A stretch of 60,000 nucleotides of DNA from Membranipora membranacea (Eukaryota; Bryozoa; Gymnolaemata; Cheilostomatida; Membraniporidae): positions 11,472,001 through 11,532,000 of the forward strand of contig OU612073.1 of assembly GCA_914767715.1 (NCBI GenBank). The letters run 5' to 3'. Of this stretch, positions 14,401 to 24,038 are shown in pieces. The position numbers and the translations under genes were made by a program. Position 1 is the stretch's first letter. Each line of letters starts with the position of its first letter. Below the pieces are notes generated by a model, which was given only the letters and a program-made list of their open reading frames with translations, ran no database searches and was not told where the DNA came from.

Positions 14401-17400
14401 AATAGCAGTGATATCATAGATGTGCAGGTATTGTATCAAAACCCACATAAACAGCTTGTTGTTCACAGCTTTCTCTGTAATCATTAGTTTATGCTTTAAT
14501 TTGCATTGCAGCAGTTCTCCATGACGCTGGCCTTTTGAGAATGGGGCTGCCGCATGCTGAAAATTACATGATGTAAGGGGTACAATATCATTTGAATGCT
14601 GATAAAAATGCATTTATGAGAAACTCCTCCGATCCAAAAGTATATAAGAGCAATGTTGTTTTTTTGTAAGAAAATGTCTCCAAATAGGAGGATGCAACTC
14701 CAAATTTCCTGTTCTGAGTTTTCTCCACCTGAGAAGACACCAAATGATACATTAGAGTGGGACAAAAAAAGATGGTTGTTGGATTGATGGACAGATGTGA
14801 TTTTGTCTGAAGATTATGCAATCCAGCTGAGTCTCATGGCAGGCTTACAGCAATTAGCTTCCTCTCCTATGGAGAAAGAGTTCATTGCTTCCAACATATC
14901 AAGTACAATTAGTAGTCAAAATATAACTCTGGTATAACTAGCTACTGTTTCATCCCATCCCTATAGATAGCCTCTACCAAATTATGCTTTAGTTGGTAGA
15001 CTGTCAAGTGAGAGTGAAATAAAGCTTCATTAACAAAAAAAAATAAAACGTAAATACACACATAAAGACAAAAATATCAACAAAATACTAGAAGGCAACT
15101 CTAGATTTTATATTCTTAAAACTTCACAATGAAAGTAAGAACTGGTACAGATTAGGATAAAGCCGATTTTTATTATTCCCAACTAATTGGAATGAAGTAA
15201 ACCTGCGCCTTCCTTTCGTTGCACCATCTCACACTTAAAAAATCTACCCATTCGTCAAAAAGAGATCGATGTAAGCATTGACCCCTTCTGCGGGTGTAAT
15301 TATTACAGCAAGTAATGCAATACATACATACATACACACATACAAAGATTTTAGCTATTTTTAATAACCCCCCCCCCACTCTCTATAAGAAGTTGCTCTC
15401 GTTTATGTTAGAGGTATATAAGTCGTATAGTCTCACCTGATCACAACCATTACATCTCTGATAATCGAGTTCAGCGAAATGTCTTGGACAAAACACAGCT
15501 CCATCGTCATAGCAGTGAATTAACTCAGCCAGAAGTTCATCACACTCGTCACAGCGGAAACAGTCGGGGTGCCATGTCAAGTCCGTCACATCACTGAATA
15601 CAGCCAGGGAGCCTGGGGCTATTTCCTTCTTGCATGCTGCACAAGTCTGCAATGATGTGGAATAACATTGATGTAAAAAAATGCCTTGACAGCTTTTTAA
15701 AAATAATTTGTGAAAATCATGTAAAATTAGTAAGGAAAAAATGACATCATGTTCATTGATATGTTGTTATGCCACAATAGGGTGGAATTAGATTCCAAGA
15801 TAACTGATGAGTCAAGAACAACGACCAGAACAAATCAATTAGGTCAGAATTTTATACTCCTCCCATCTGAAGTTAACTGGCCAAGCTACAAGGGAAACAT
15901 GATAATATATAACAGGACAAGCGTCAGTCATATGTGTATCAGAAAGATAACAAATTCTGCCATTTGCTCAAACTTAATTCACCAAATTATATCCCCCGCC
16001 CCCCCTCTCACCAAATGTCACGGGTAGGTGATTGGATGTATCAATTTTTTTTCTCTGTTAGCCTTGCTTTACGCAAACAATTCTTTTTTAATTAAAATAC
16101 TAAAGGTTCAAGTGTTCAAGTGTTCAATTAAAGAAAAATGGTTCACGTTTGTGAATTCAACCAATCTGAGCCAGCTGCCGAGAAGGGGGGATGGGGGAGA
16201 CTACTCACAGACTCTCGCTGCACCGTGTCTACGTTTCCCACACTGCATGCATTTCTGTCCCTATCCTTGGTGAACTGCTTATAGGCCATGGTCTCAGTCG
16301 GTGTTCTGATACAGAGGTTTTGTTCAAGCAGAAAATCTGCAGGAGGCAGCTGCTTACGAAGCTGAAAGCAGATGTCAACGGCAGCCTTAGAACCAATAAT
16401 TGGTCTGTTCTCTTCTAGCAGACTGGCCATGTACTGCTCAATCTAAAATAGGAAATGTATAAAACAGTAACTCGGGAAATGTTGGGGTTGAATTCTGGTG
16501 TCTCCCCAGAACGGCTCTACATGGGCAGTGTGTGTTAATTTCTTTCTTGCTTGCTCCAGTAAAAGAGGTTACCTATCTAAACAAACTTTCACAAAGAGTC
16601 CCATGCTATTTGTTTCCGTCAGAGGTTAGGTGCCCCCTCCCCCCCACAAACAAAATCAGTAACAGAGAGTATTGACAGTCTAGCTATTTTTTGTTTGCAT
16701 GCTGTCGCCTATTGAGCTTACCTCTTCATCGTTGAGACCAGGTGGACTCCACACATATTTGCTGCTCTTTGGCTGCGTGTCGATAATCTGCAGGATTTGT
16801 TTTATCTTTGTTATCTCAACTGCTCCAAAGTCTCTGTGCTCATTCGCAGGACAACTACAGTTAACGCATTGGTTCCTGCAAGAAATTTAATTTTTTGGAA
16901 ATTTCAATCAATGTAGTAAAACTGTACTGGCATTCTTATGATGCATTAACAATGGAGATTTTTCAATCAGATTATTGGTCAGATTTCTGTTATATGAAAG
17001 CTATCATTGGAACCAACCCAAAACCGGACGTGACGGAGTACTCTTACGGAAAAAATCTGCCGTTTAAATGCACACTATGGATAGTTTTGAACCTGCAATT
17101 GCATTATTTACTTTAATTATTATCACCAAATCCATGACCGTGATAAGAAGTTGGCCTTTCTTATAGTTGCAAAAAAATACTAGCGTTTTTTTATCAGTAG
17201 GGGTGTGAGGGATAGGGATAGCCTCATCTGAGTTGGAAACAGTTCGATCCAAATTGCCTGCATTCCAGGTTGTACCCATTCTACTGGTGAGTCGACGACG
17301 GCTCGAAAGGGGGGGGGGGGCAAGACAGTCGAGTTTGGTCTTACACATCTATATCCGAGTAGCCTCAGATGTTTTAGGAAACAAATTAAAAATGGGCCAG

Positions 17401-18608
17401 GTTAGGGGCATATTATGCACAGTTGAGTTTTTTGCTATTTCAAGCAAACCATAAATTCGTGTTTTTAGCTGATATTGGTTGTTTAATCTCCCTTCTGAAA
17501 TTATATTGGACAGCCACCTGTAAGGCACCTCACTGTCCTCACATGGGTGCAAGTTCTGAGACACCCAGGCATCCGTTTTCTAAATGCACTTGTTAAATCA
17601 TCCTACACTGTTATGTAAAAGCACCAAGATCAGACTACTATGCTGAGTGGTTTTGACAACAACACATCTGTGATGAAATTCCTTAACTGAAGTGCAAACA
17701 GTTTTGAATGGGAACCATTTATGATAATTTTTAATTTGATACCTTACATTAGACATGGTGGATAATTATAATCCTTATATTATATTACTGGTATACCAGG
17801 GTACTATCAACTGGGAAATTCCAGCTAACTAGAGATGACAGTTTTAGGTACAAAACTTAGTAACAAATTGGCACCTCTCAATTGAGAGCAGCCACCTACT
17901 CTACCATACCCCCCTACCCGTGCTGTGGGATGCTCATTATCAATTAAAGAGTTTTCAAGTTGTCTAGCATATCGTTCACTGGCAGCTGGATGCAGTCAAT
18001 ATTGGAACTTTGGCAGTACCTGCCATAGAGTGCAGAAAACGGACAATGTTGTTTTTCTGTTGACAGCGATTTTTCTACTGTCCTGGTGGTATTTTTAAAT
18101 ATGTACTGTACTACAATGGCATCCACAGGCCTTCCGTAGTTGGTGCACTCAACCACTGGACTTGCGCCAACTACAGAAGGCCCCTGATGGCATCCAGTAC
18201 GAAGAATTTGGCTTCTTAGAGAATAGGGAATATTTGAAAGAGTCTCAGTAGGTACTAGGGAAACTTCCTGTCCTTATCTTTATTGCAATGTTGTTTCATA
18301 GTGACAATTATTATGTTCTCTTTGTTATTATACAAATGTGGCTGGATTTGATTGTTTGTGGTTGATAACAGCTTCTACTCGATAGTGTCTTTACCTTCAC
18401 GGCATGTCATGCACTTTAACCATAGCAGCATGTGCTAAGATAATATTTTATTTATATTCTCCCGGGATCTTGCAAATTCAGTTATCCCGATACCCTATCA
18501 TACCCTCAAACTAAACCAAATAGATTAAACCTACCTCCATTGATTGCGCTCATAGTCCTTACACTCAGAGCAGCTGTAGCAGGCCTGTGTAGAAGTCACC
18601 TCACTCAT
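2297..18608 (-). CDS. Lmpt: Limpet/FHL-type protein: PET domain plus six LIM domains (whole gene, 10 coding exons)
   Basis: The coding exons on the minus strand are 18535-18608, 16722-16875, 16209-16442, 15437-15646, 10063-10153, 8987-9096, 6410-6584, 5013-5185, 3943-4129 and 2297-2451. They sum to 1563 nt (520 residues plus stop) and every junction is phase-consistent. The order is: a cysteine box (about 10-45), a PET domain (about 65-150, with VWSPPGLNDEE, EQYMASL and RKQLPPADF), then six LIM domains. LIM1 and LIM2 resemble testin/prickle (GCDQLIFESEY); LIM3-6 resemble FHL proteins, and the C-terminus CPDCGKNM matches the FHL ending. Zinc-binding Cys/His residues appear intact. PET plus six LIMs is the layout of Drosophila Limpet and C. 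elegans lim-9. Family members are adaptors at the cytoskeleton, adhesion sites and muscle, and transcription cofactors; the role here is inferred. The longest intron is 5.3 kb. Alternative starts could give PET-less, FHL-like isoforms. Confidence 0.93.
3943..4129 (-). CDS. Lmpt: Limpet exon 9: rest of LIM5 and start of LIM6
   Basis: It encodes VLLQGGVTFRDLAYHRECF, matching FHL 'TTGGVTYREQPWHKECF'. It then reads YCPDCY and the LIM6 opening ICEKCSQPIA, which joins GLGQATKYVAF in exon 10. Confidence 0.93.
5013..5185 (-). CDS. Lmpt: Limpet exon 8: rest of LIM4 and start of LIM5
   Basis: It encodes MQKFEYNGKKFHYECFTCAE, then FVPKDEGKLVCMPCY and the LIM5 knuckle KCGKCSE. The donor GAG|GTAAGT is a strong consensus. 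Confidence 0.93.
6410..6584 (-). CDS. Lmpt: Limpet exon 7: rest of LIM3 and start of LIM4
   Basis: It encodes DLSYKGRHWHEACFLCWGC, nearly the FHL sequence DLSYK.RHWHEACF, then CPDCY and the LIM4 opening RCDKCGNTF. The donor is G|GTTAGC. Confidence 0.93.
8188..8207. repeat. Poly-C tract (20 C)
   Basis: An uninterrupted C run in a limpet intron. Similar runs lie at 42979-42992, 47516-47529 and 55101-55113, and a G run at 17308-17318; such runs often collapse or extend in assemblies. Confidence 0.95.
8987..9096 (-). CDS. Lmpt: Limpet exon 6: end of LIM2 and start of LIM3
   Basis: It reads KRYVLRQDQPTCLPCYEEKF, then the LIM3 knuckle KCEKCDKAIGTDFK. The short leader GT completes a Gly codon from exon 5. 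The donor is AAG|GTTTGT. Confidence 0.9.
10063..10153 (-). CDS. Lmpt: Limpet exon 5: middle of LIM2
   Basis: It reads LIFESEYTKSKGHYYHMEHY then NCSQC, which aligns with the testin LIM2 'DELIFSNEYT...WHLKHFCC' region. The acceptor is TTGTAG|TTG and the donor ACAG|GTAAAA. Confidence 0.9.
11611..11686. mobile_element. Short hairpin MITE-like element (copy 1)
   Basis: CTGTAGTTGGTGCA at 11613-11626 is repeated as its exact reverse complement at 11664-11677. The loop contains AGTGGTTGAGTGCCCC. A second copy with the same arms and loop lies at 18126-18186 in the opposite orientation, so this is a dispersed element. Confidence 0.7.
12341..12588. mobile_element. MITE with 22-bp terminal inverted repeats
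   Basis: GGGGGGTCTTTCAATTAGAA at the left end is matched by its reverse complement at 12567-12588 (TTTCTAATTGAAAGACCCCC). An internal partial copy of the arm (GGTCTTTCAATTAGA) starts near 12424. No open reading frame is present and no clear target-site duplication was found. Confidence 0.72.
15437..15646 (-). CDS. Lmpt: Limpet exon 4: LIM1 and first knuckle of LIM2
   Basis: It starts TCAACKKEI and continues WHPDCFRCDEC and FCPRHF, giving both zinc knuckles of LIM1. It then starts LIM2 with RCNGCDQ. The donor CAG|GTGAGA is in phase 0. Confidence 0.93.
16209..16442 (-). CDS. Lmpt: Limpet exon 3: body of the PET domain
   Basis: It begins IEQYMASLLEENRPIIGSKA and contains LRKQLPPADF, in the order of the PET consensus (QYM...P...G..GA...R.KQLP.HD). 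The later part (KQFTKDRDRNACSVG) is more divergent. It has 78 codons and phase-0 boundaries. Confidence 0.9.
16722..16875 (-). CDS. Lmpt: Limpet exon 2: second half of the cysteine box and start of PET
   Basis: It reads NQCVNCSCPANEHRDF and ends in SKYVWSPPGLNDEE, the conserved W-x-PPGL entry to a PET domain. The acceptor is TTGCAG|G and the donor GAG|GTAAGC; the phase joins exons 1 and 3 cleanly. Confidence 0.9.
18126..18186. mobile_element. Hairpin MITE (copy 2) with 10-bp target-site duplication
   Basis: The element starts CAGGCCTTCCGTAGTTGG and ends in its near reverse complement. It is flanked by ATGGCATCCA at 18116-18125 and again at 18187-18196. Intact flanking direct repeats show it as a discrete 61-bp insertion, too small to code for anything. 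Confidence 0.78.
18377..18524. repeat. Dispersed ~145-bp repeat, copy 1
   Basis: The stretch from GATAGTGTCTTTACC to CTAAACCAAATAG recurs at about 20763-20901 with only a few differences. It ends 10 bp short of limpet exon 1, inside the intron near its donor. Confidence 0.85.
18535..18608 (-). CDS. Lmpt: Limpet exon 1: start codon and N-terminal cysteine box
   Basis: The ATG at 18606-18608 is preceded in frame by a TGA with no other ATG between, so this start is favoured. It encodes MSEVTSTQACYSCSECKDYE and continues to QW, matching the C-x2-C...W pattern before the PET domain of testin. The donor AG|GTAGGT leaves two bases that complete an Arg codon with exon 2. A 5'UTR acceptor (TTTGCAG) lies at 18693-18699. 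Confidence 0.88.
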
Positions 18609-18692
18609 CCTTCCTTTGTATCCACTCAGCCACTGTCCAGTGTACACAACTAACAGCTTGTTAGTTCAAAGTTGGTGCTTGTTCAGGACCAC
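18609..18692 (-). other. Probable 5'UTR part of limpet exon 1
   Basis: An acceptor-like CTCTTTGCAG|G precedes this stretch, suggesting that the 5'UTR is interrupted by an intron. A matching donor (ACGAAAG|GTAAGA) occurs at 21101, where a noncoding first exon could lie. This is inference from splice signals only. Confidence 0.35.
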
Positions 18693-19184
18693 CTGCAAAG
18701 AGCATGACGCCATCATGTCACTCATTAGTTTCACATTTGTCACCATATGATTAGCACTAGCAGGTAACCTATCGTTTGCATCAATGTCTCTTTATTCTAT
18801 TGTACTCTGTAGAGTCAACTTTTGACATGCTCCAAATAAAGCAAATAAATAAATAAATATAGCAAGTACCCAAGCTGGAACAATTTGCAGAGAGATTACT
18901 GTCTAGAGTGAGTGAAATAAAAAAGCGCATGACAATCTGTCTGCAGAGGCCCAAGCTTAGCGCAGTAAAATAAAAACTTTTCGAGGTTGCCTGCTTGTGA
19001 ACTACAAGCTGAAGTTTCAAGTCCTAGGGAAAGCTGCTTATTAAACAGATTAAAACAAAAGGTTACAATCAAAACTTTGTGTCATAACGTTGTGCTTTCC
19101 CAATCCACTCAAATAGCTTGTATAATGCTGAGTAGCAGAATTTGTTGTGATCCGCACACTAGCTTTGTCCTGTATCCATCTAGT

Positions 19185-19750
19185 TGTCGTGAGCAAATGC
19201 AATAGCAGACTGTATCTGATGAAGCAGCTTAAGACCATGGGTATGAACACCGCAGGACTGATAACATTCTATGCTGCCAATGTCAAACCCGTTCTTTCCT
19301 ACGCCTGCCCAGTATGGTTTCAGTTTATCTCCGAAGCCGATAGAGAGAAACTAGAGAAAGTGCAGAGATACGCTACACAAATGATGATGCCACACATAGA
19401 GCACTATGACGATAGACTGACCAAGCTAGCCTTACCCTATATATCCGACTTCTTAATGTCTCTATGCAGCGAACACTTTTTAAAAATTTCAACAGATAAT
19501 ACCCATCCGCTGAACAATAGAATCAGACCTAACACTCAAAGAAAATCCGCCCATAAAGCAGTAATCGACAAATACCGACCCAGCAAATGCCGCACTGTAA
19601 AACGGCAGAACAGCTTTTTTGAATTCTACATGAGATTTTTCAACTAGTGCAATATTTTTCCATCAATTTTTATGTAAACATTTCAATTTTGTCAACCTTT
19701 TTAGGAGTGATACAGGAAATGTCTAAATAAACAAACATCAAACATCAAAT
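19185..19750 (+). mobile_element. 5'-truncated LINE (non-LTR retrotransposon) 3' end
   Basis: An open frame ending at 19647 encodes the C-terminal part of a non-LTR reverse transcriptase ORF: LMKQLKTMG, LITFYAANVKPVLSYACPVW, LEKVQRYA, then a lysine/arginine-rich tail. This follows the pattern FY...I.PVLEYA.PVW...L...LE.VQ.RA of CR1/jockey-like elements. The catalytic palm is missing, so the copy is dead on arrival. The 3' end is a short repeat tail (CATCAAACATCAAA) just after an AATAAA-like stretch, typical of such LINEs. It lies upstream of limpet on the opposite strand. Confidence 0.85.
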
Positions 19751-20676
19751 AGAAATTAATTTTTGTATCTTGCTAGACAAGATACTCTTACCTTTCACAT
19801 GTCAGGATGCTGTTATTGACACACTGATTGACAGCTGAAAGCCTCACTATGCCATGGAGATAAAAGACTATTCACTATGCACAGTTTGAACATCTAATCA
19901 TGTCAAACTGTCTTATCCAAAACACTGGCATACACGGCATACTCCAAAACACAAGGCATATTTTACCACTATTATTGTAAAGTGTAGACATATGATCAGA
20001 CATGTAACCTGTTATTAACCTTGAGGGTGCCAGGAGCGGGCAATTATCTGTCGCTGTGTGAAGGTACTCCGCCGAGTTTCCTTAGCACATACAAAATATA
20101 CTTGAATACCACACACACTAGGCAGGAGTAGAACATGAAGTGATAAACCTACTGAGGACATTGGAATGGAAGTAGTTATTGATTTAGGGGATTATTTAGT
20201 TCCGTGATCTCAAAAATGGCCACTTGTGGTCCTCCATCAAAAAGTTTTTTATAGACTCATCTGTGCACACCGATGATTTATAATTATATTTGCCGAAAAT
20301 CAGTCATTGCTTTGATTGATCTCAAAAATTTTATAAGTCATATCTTGACCAGGGTACTGATGGAATTAATTAAATTATGGCTGATGGCCGTGAAGGGCTA
20401 AAATAATTAATTGATTTCCCAAAATTTTTCACCCATGGATAACCACAGCAAGAATGATTTATATTGATATTTTAATTTTATTATTTACTCACTAAAATCA
20501 AGCTGCAAGCTGTGTTACAAAAACAACAGCTGTCAAATTTGGGGGAAAATGACTATTAATTGAAGCTGTTGGTCTTCACTGAGCTTATTTGGAGGATTTG
20601 AGACACGATCAATAATATGGAGAGTGCTGGTTTTGGTTCATTCCATAATATGTTGGCAATCCTCATTGTTATTTTT

Positions 20677-20931
20677 AAAAAATCTTCAAAGAAAAATATG
20701 AAAAGGAACTAAACCTCATTAGTTCATTGGTGTAGTTCAGAGCTTTAGTTCATTGCCTTCACGATAGTGTCTTTACCGTCACGGCATGTCATGCACTTTA
20801 ACTAGCAGCATGTGCTAAGATGACATTTTATTTATATTCTCCCGGGATCTTGTAAATTCAGTTATCCCGATACCCTATCATACCCTCAAACTAAACCAAA
20901 TAAAAATCTTCAAAGAAAAATATGAAAAGGA
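20677..20931. repeat. ~194-bp insert flanked by ~30-bp direct repeats, containing repeat copy 2
   Basis: AAATCTTCAAAGAAAAATAT and the following GAAAAGGA occur at both 20677-20707 and 20902-20931. The segment between contains the second copy of the 18377-18524 repeat (20763-20901). The flanks look like a long target-site duplication or a local recombination product. Confidence 0.7.
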
Positions 20932-23722
20932 TAGGAAAACATAAATGTAATATAAAGTAATATTATCTGATATAGTTGCAACTCCTACCTTTCGTTACTC
21001 CGTGGTAATGAATTATATGTTTGAAAAAGGATGACAAGTATAGGCAAACATTAATATTAAGAAACATTATATGATATAGGTTCTCAGTTGTATATCTTAC
21101 CTTTCGTTTACTCCGTTGTTTGTTCAAAAGTGCTGCCAGCTTCTGCCTCCTGTCGAAATTAAAGAGTATAATCGCTGATCAGGATCTGATGTGATCAGTC
21201 GATAAGATGAATCCCTGGGTAGATCCGTCTGTTATACGGCTGAAACACTGATCATAAACTCTAACTTCCAGCTGTTTATCTTTTAACTGTTTTCAAGTGG
21301 AATTGCTTCAATGGCAAAGCACCAGCCAGAAGTAATCTGGCTCAGATAGTGCTACATACATTAAATATTTCAGTAGCACAAAATACAAACCTATCATTTG
21401 TGGCCACACATGCATTGGCATGGAGTAAATTTCAGTGACCAGCAAGTATTTATGATCATTATGTAACATTATATCTTTACGCGAATATTGTTTGTAATTT
21501 ATTAGCTAACATGTTTACGGTTATTAGCACAGTTTGTGATAAGCACATTTTTAGACTAAGCACCTATCTTATACAAATCATTTAGTGTTTTTGCTCTGAG
21601 TACTTCAGAGCGCTGTGAGAAATTATTGGAGCACAGGCTACGTAGAGTCTGCAGAAGATTCCAGCAGCTAAATGGGTACAGAACTGACCGATCGAAATGC
21701 AACCCGGCCCGGTGCCTAAAAAAATGTGGCAGGTAGACTAGAAAGAATTTCCCTGTTCAAATATTTTCTAAGCTCTCCAGATGATTTTTACCTGTTTTCT
21801 AATTAGTTCCTTCCTCAAAAGATACATCATAGTAGAACGCAGTCCATTTTTTTCCATAGAAACGTAGGTGTAATTCATAATTTATGTAAGGTAGACCCGG
21901 CTGGGAATTTGAAACAGGTGAAGATTGCCCAACGTAAGCAGGTGAATTTCTTTATTATCCATTATACTAGACCGTTGTCCAGTCTGAAACCGGTTAATCA
22001 TATCAGTTTTTATATGCAGATCAAGTCACTTTAATCTATGAGAATATGCATATACGAAAATAAATGGTAAAATGACCAAGTGAAATACTGATATGAACAG
22101 CTGCCTAATTGAACGTTTACTGGTCATCATTGAGGTAGTGATGGATTTATGATTGTCATTAAATGAAAGCCAACCTACATTCAAACATAAAGGATACAAG
22201 GCATTCAAACATCATAAAAATAAATCTATAATCCTATTGTCCATTCTCAGGATCTCCTTCAACCAGATAAAGTTCTAATATGGATGTTTCTAACTCTATA
22301 TTATAATAATGGTATCACTTATCATGGCCCACGCATGTGACCAAAAATACGAAACCATTGAATGGCCCGTCTCGATATCAGCATTAAGATACCAGCAGCT
22401 TCTACAGCAATATTTACTTGGCTCAAGCAAGTGTTACTCTAACCATGTAACTATTACGCAGAAACAAAAGATAGGAGTGTTTGTATTGGTCTGATTTCAG
22501 ACCCACTTAACACCCCCTCGAAATAAAAAGCCACTCAGTTGTTTAGTCAGGAGTTAAGCTTCTACCCTTGTACATCTGAAATTATTGGATTAGCAGGGGC
22601 TTTCAGAAATAGATAACTTTGTCTTGATGTAAGTGAAGAGAGGATTTGAAGAAATTGATACGGCTTATACTGTTATACACTAACTATCTAGAGTTATAGA
22701 GGGTTTTTGTATACATCATGGATGAAGTTTAGAATCATGCAAAAATTTGCGATAACAAATCGTTGGATTCACTGTGAGTGAAAGTTGAACAAAATTTTCT
22801 GGGTAAGTGCCCTCTATCAAGTTAAGTGTTTATGAACTTTATCCAGGATAAAATCTGTTGCGACGCCTGCCATACTCACTTTATAGCTAGAGGCTTAAAT
22901 TTTAGGATATAACAAGATTTATCTCCTTCCATGTCAGGGAAAGATAACTCATCACATTGACGTCAATAAATTTAAAAGGGCTCCAAAGGCATTTCGTTAT
23001 TTCCTAGGTGTTGCAATACCAGTCTTGTCTGTATATTGGTTGTGTTTCTGGTTTCTTTGTCTTCCCTTTGTCAGCCAGAGCAGATTGTCAAAACTGAGTT
23101 GTAAATTTTTACCCCAGTAAAAAATCCAGATGTTACTTATTTAAGTCAATTAATTCCATTACTGATTGAAAGCAATATGTGTAGAAAAGTGAGTTACACT
23201 GCACAGAATAGCTAACACAAAACTTTGTTTTAAGAGATTTGAAAAAGAATATACATCACAAAACAAATATATAGAATATAAACCATCACAGCTTGATTAG
23301 GATCCTACTCCTACCTCATGTGAGGTTTTATCTGAGACTGGATGAAGACTTGCACAAATAAAAGGAAGACAAAAAAACAGCTTTGAGTAAAATTGAGGGT
23401 TAACTGATAACCAGGATGATGTAAAGGATTTAGAGCAGCTGAAATACAAAATGTATGCAGCCTTGTTTTTCACTACTATGACAAAGTCAAATAAATCAAA
23501 ATATATATAAATATATATGGCAGGTTAGTCCACTCTGCAAAATAGATGACTCACTCAAAAAATCTGAAATCTTTGTATAAATATATTCATCACCCGTGAA
23601 AACATCCAAAGTGAAAACACATTTGCGAGATAACCATAACATTCCAAAAATATAAATTTTCATACAACTATAGTTTCCATACAACTATATAATAATGTTC
23701 AGCTGACAAAAAAATATTGATA

Positions 23723-23876
23723 GACTGTTCCATTGTGGGTAACATTTCAAAACAGCTGTAGGACTGTTGCATTGTGGGTAACATTGCAATACAGCTGTAG
23801 AACTGTTGCATTGTGGGCTACCTAGCAATACTATCATAGGGACTGTTGCATTGGTGGTAACATTGCAGTACAGTTA
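23723..23876. repeat. ~40-bp minisatellite, four copies, overlapping the polycystin stop codon
   Basis: The unit GACTGTTGCATTGTGGGTAA continues CATTGCAATACAGCTGTAG. Copies start near 23723, 23762, 23801 and 23841 and diverge from one another. The last copy includes the TAA stop at 23874-23876, so the repeat forms the first part of the 3'UTR. Confidence 0.85.
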
Positions 23877-24038
23877 AACGTGGTATCTGTATTCACTTTT
23901 ACCGGTGCCCTTCCTGTGATCATATTTATGTACTTGTTTGGGTGTGAAACTCTGCGGAGGCGGAGCTTCAGGAGGAGACAATCCCGTTTTGTGATGGATA
24001 AGATATGTTACATCATTGACTGACGGTTGAAACCCCCA
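23874..24038 (-). CDS. PKD1L: Polycystin exon 35: C-terminus and stop
   Basis: It reads WGFQPSVNDVTYLIHHKTGL, a proline stretch SPPEAPPPQSF and a basic end ...KSEYRYHV, then TAA at 23874-23876. The exon is recognised from phase, a good acceptor (ATTGCAG|T) and continuity; the tail itself is not conserved in the family. Confidence 0.78.
   Translation of the reverse strand, partial: WGFQPSVNDVTYLIHHKTGLSPPEAPPPQSFTPKQVHKYDHRKGTGKSEYRYHV

Larger units (their letters stand above)
10154..15436 (-). other. Longest limpet intron, with repeat insertions
   Basis: I find no convincing exon in this 5.3-kb intron. It holds a hairpin MITE-like element at 11611-11686, a 248-bp inverted-repeat MITE at 12341-12588 and ordinary AT-rich sequence. 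It separates the PET-LIM1 part from the FHL-like LIM part, so an internal promoter is conceivable but not visible. Confidence 0.5.
18693..23722. other. Region between limpet and the polycystin gene
   Basis: No coding gene is evident apart from the LINE fragment. It holds the second copy of a 145-bp repeat (20763-20901), two short tandem units ending in donor-like ACGGAGTAACGAAAGGTA sequences near 20990 and 21100, and otherwise AT-rich sequence. The limpet promoter and first noncoding exon probably lie here but cannot be fixed. Confidence 0.4.

Noticed and set aside
19147-19647. 166-codon plus-strand frame as a host gene
   Set aside because: It matches the C-terminal end of non-LTR reverse transcriptases and is followed by a LINE-type repeat tail.
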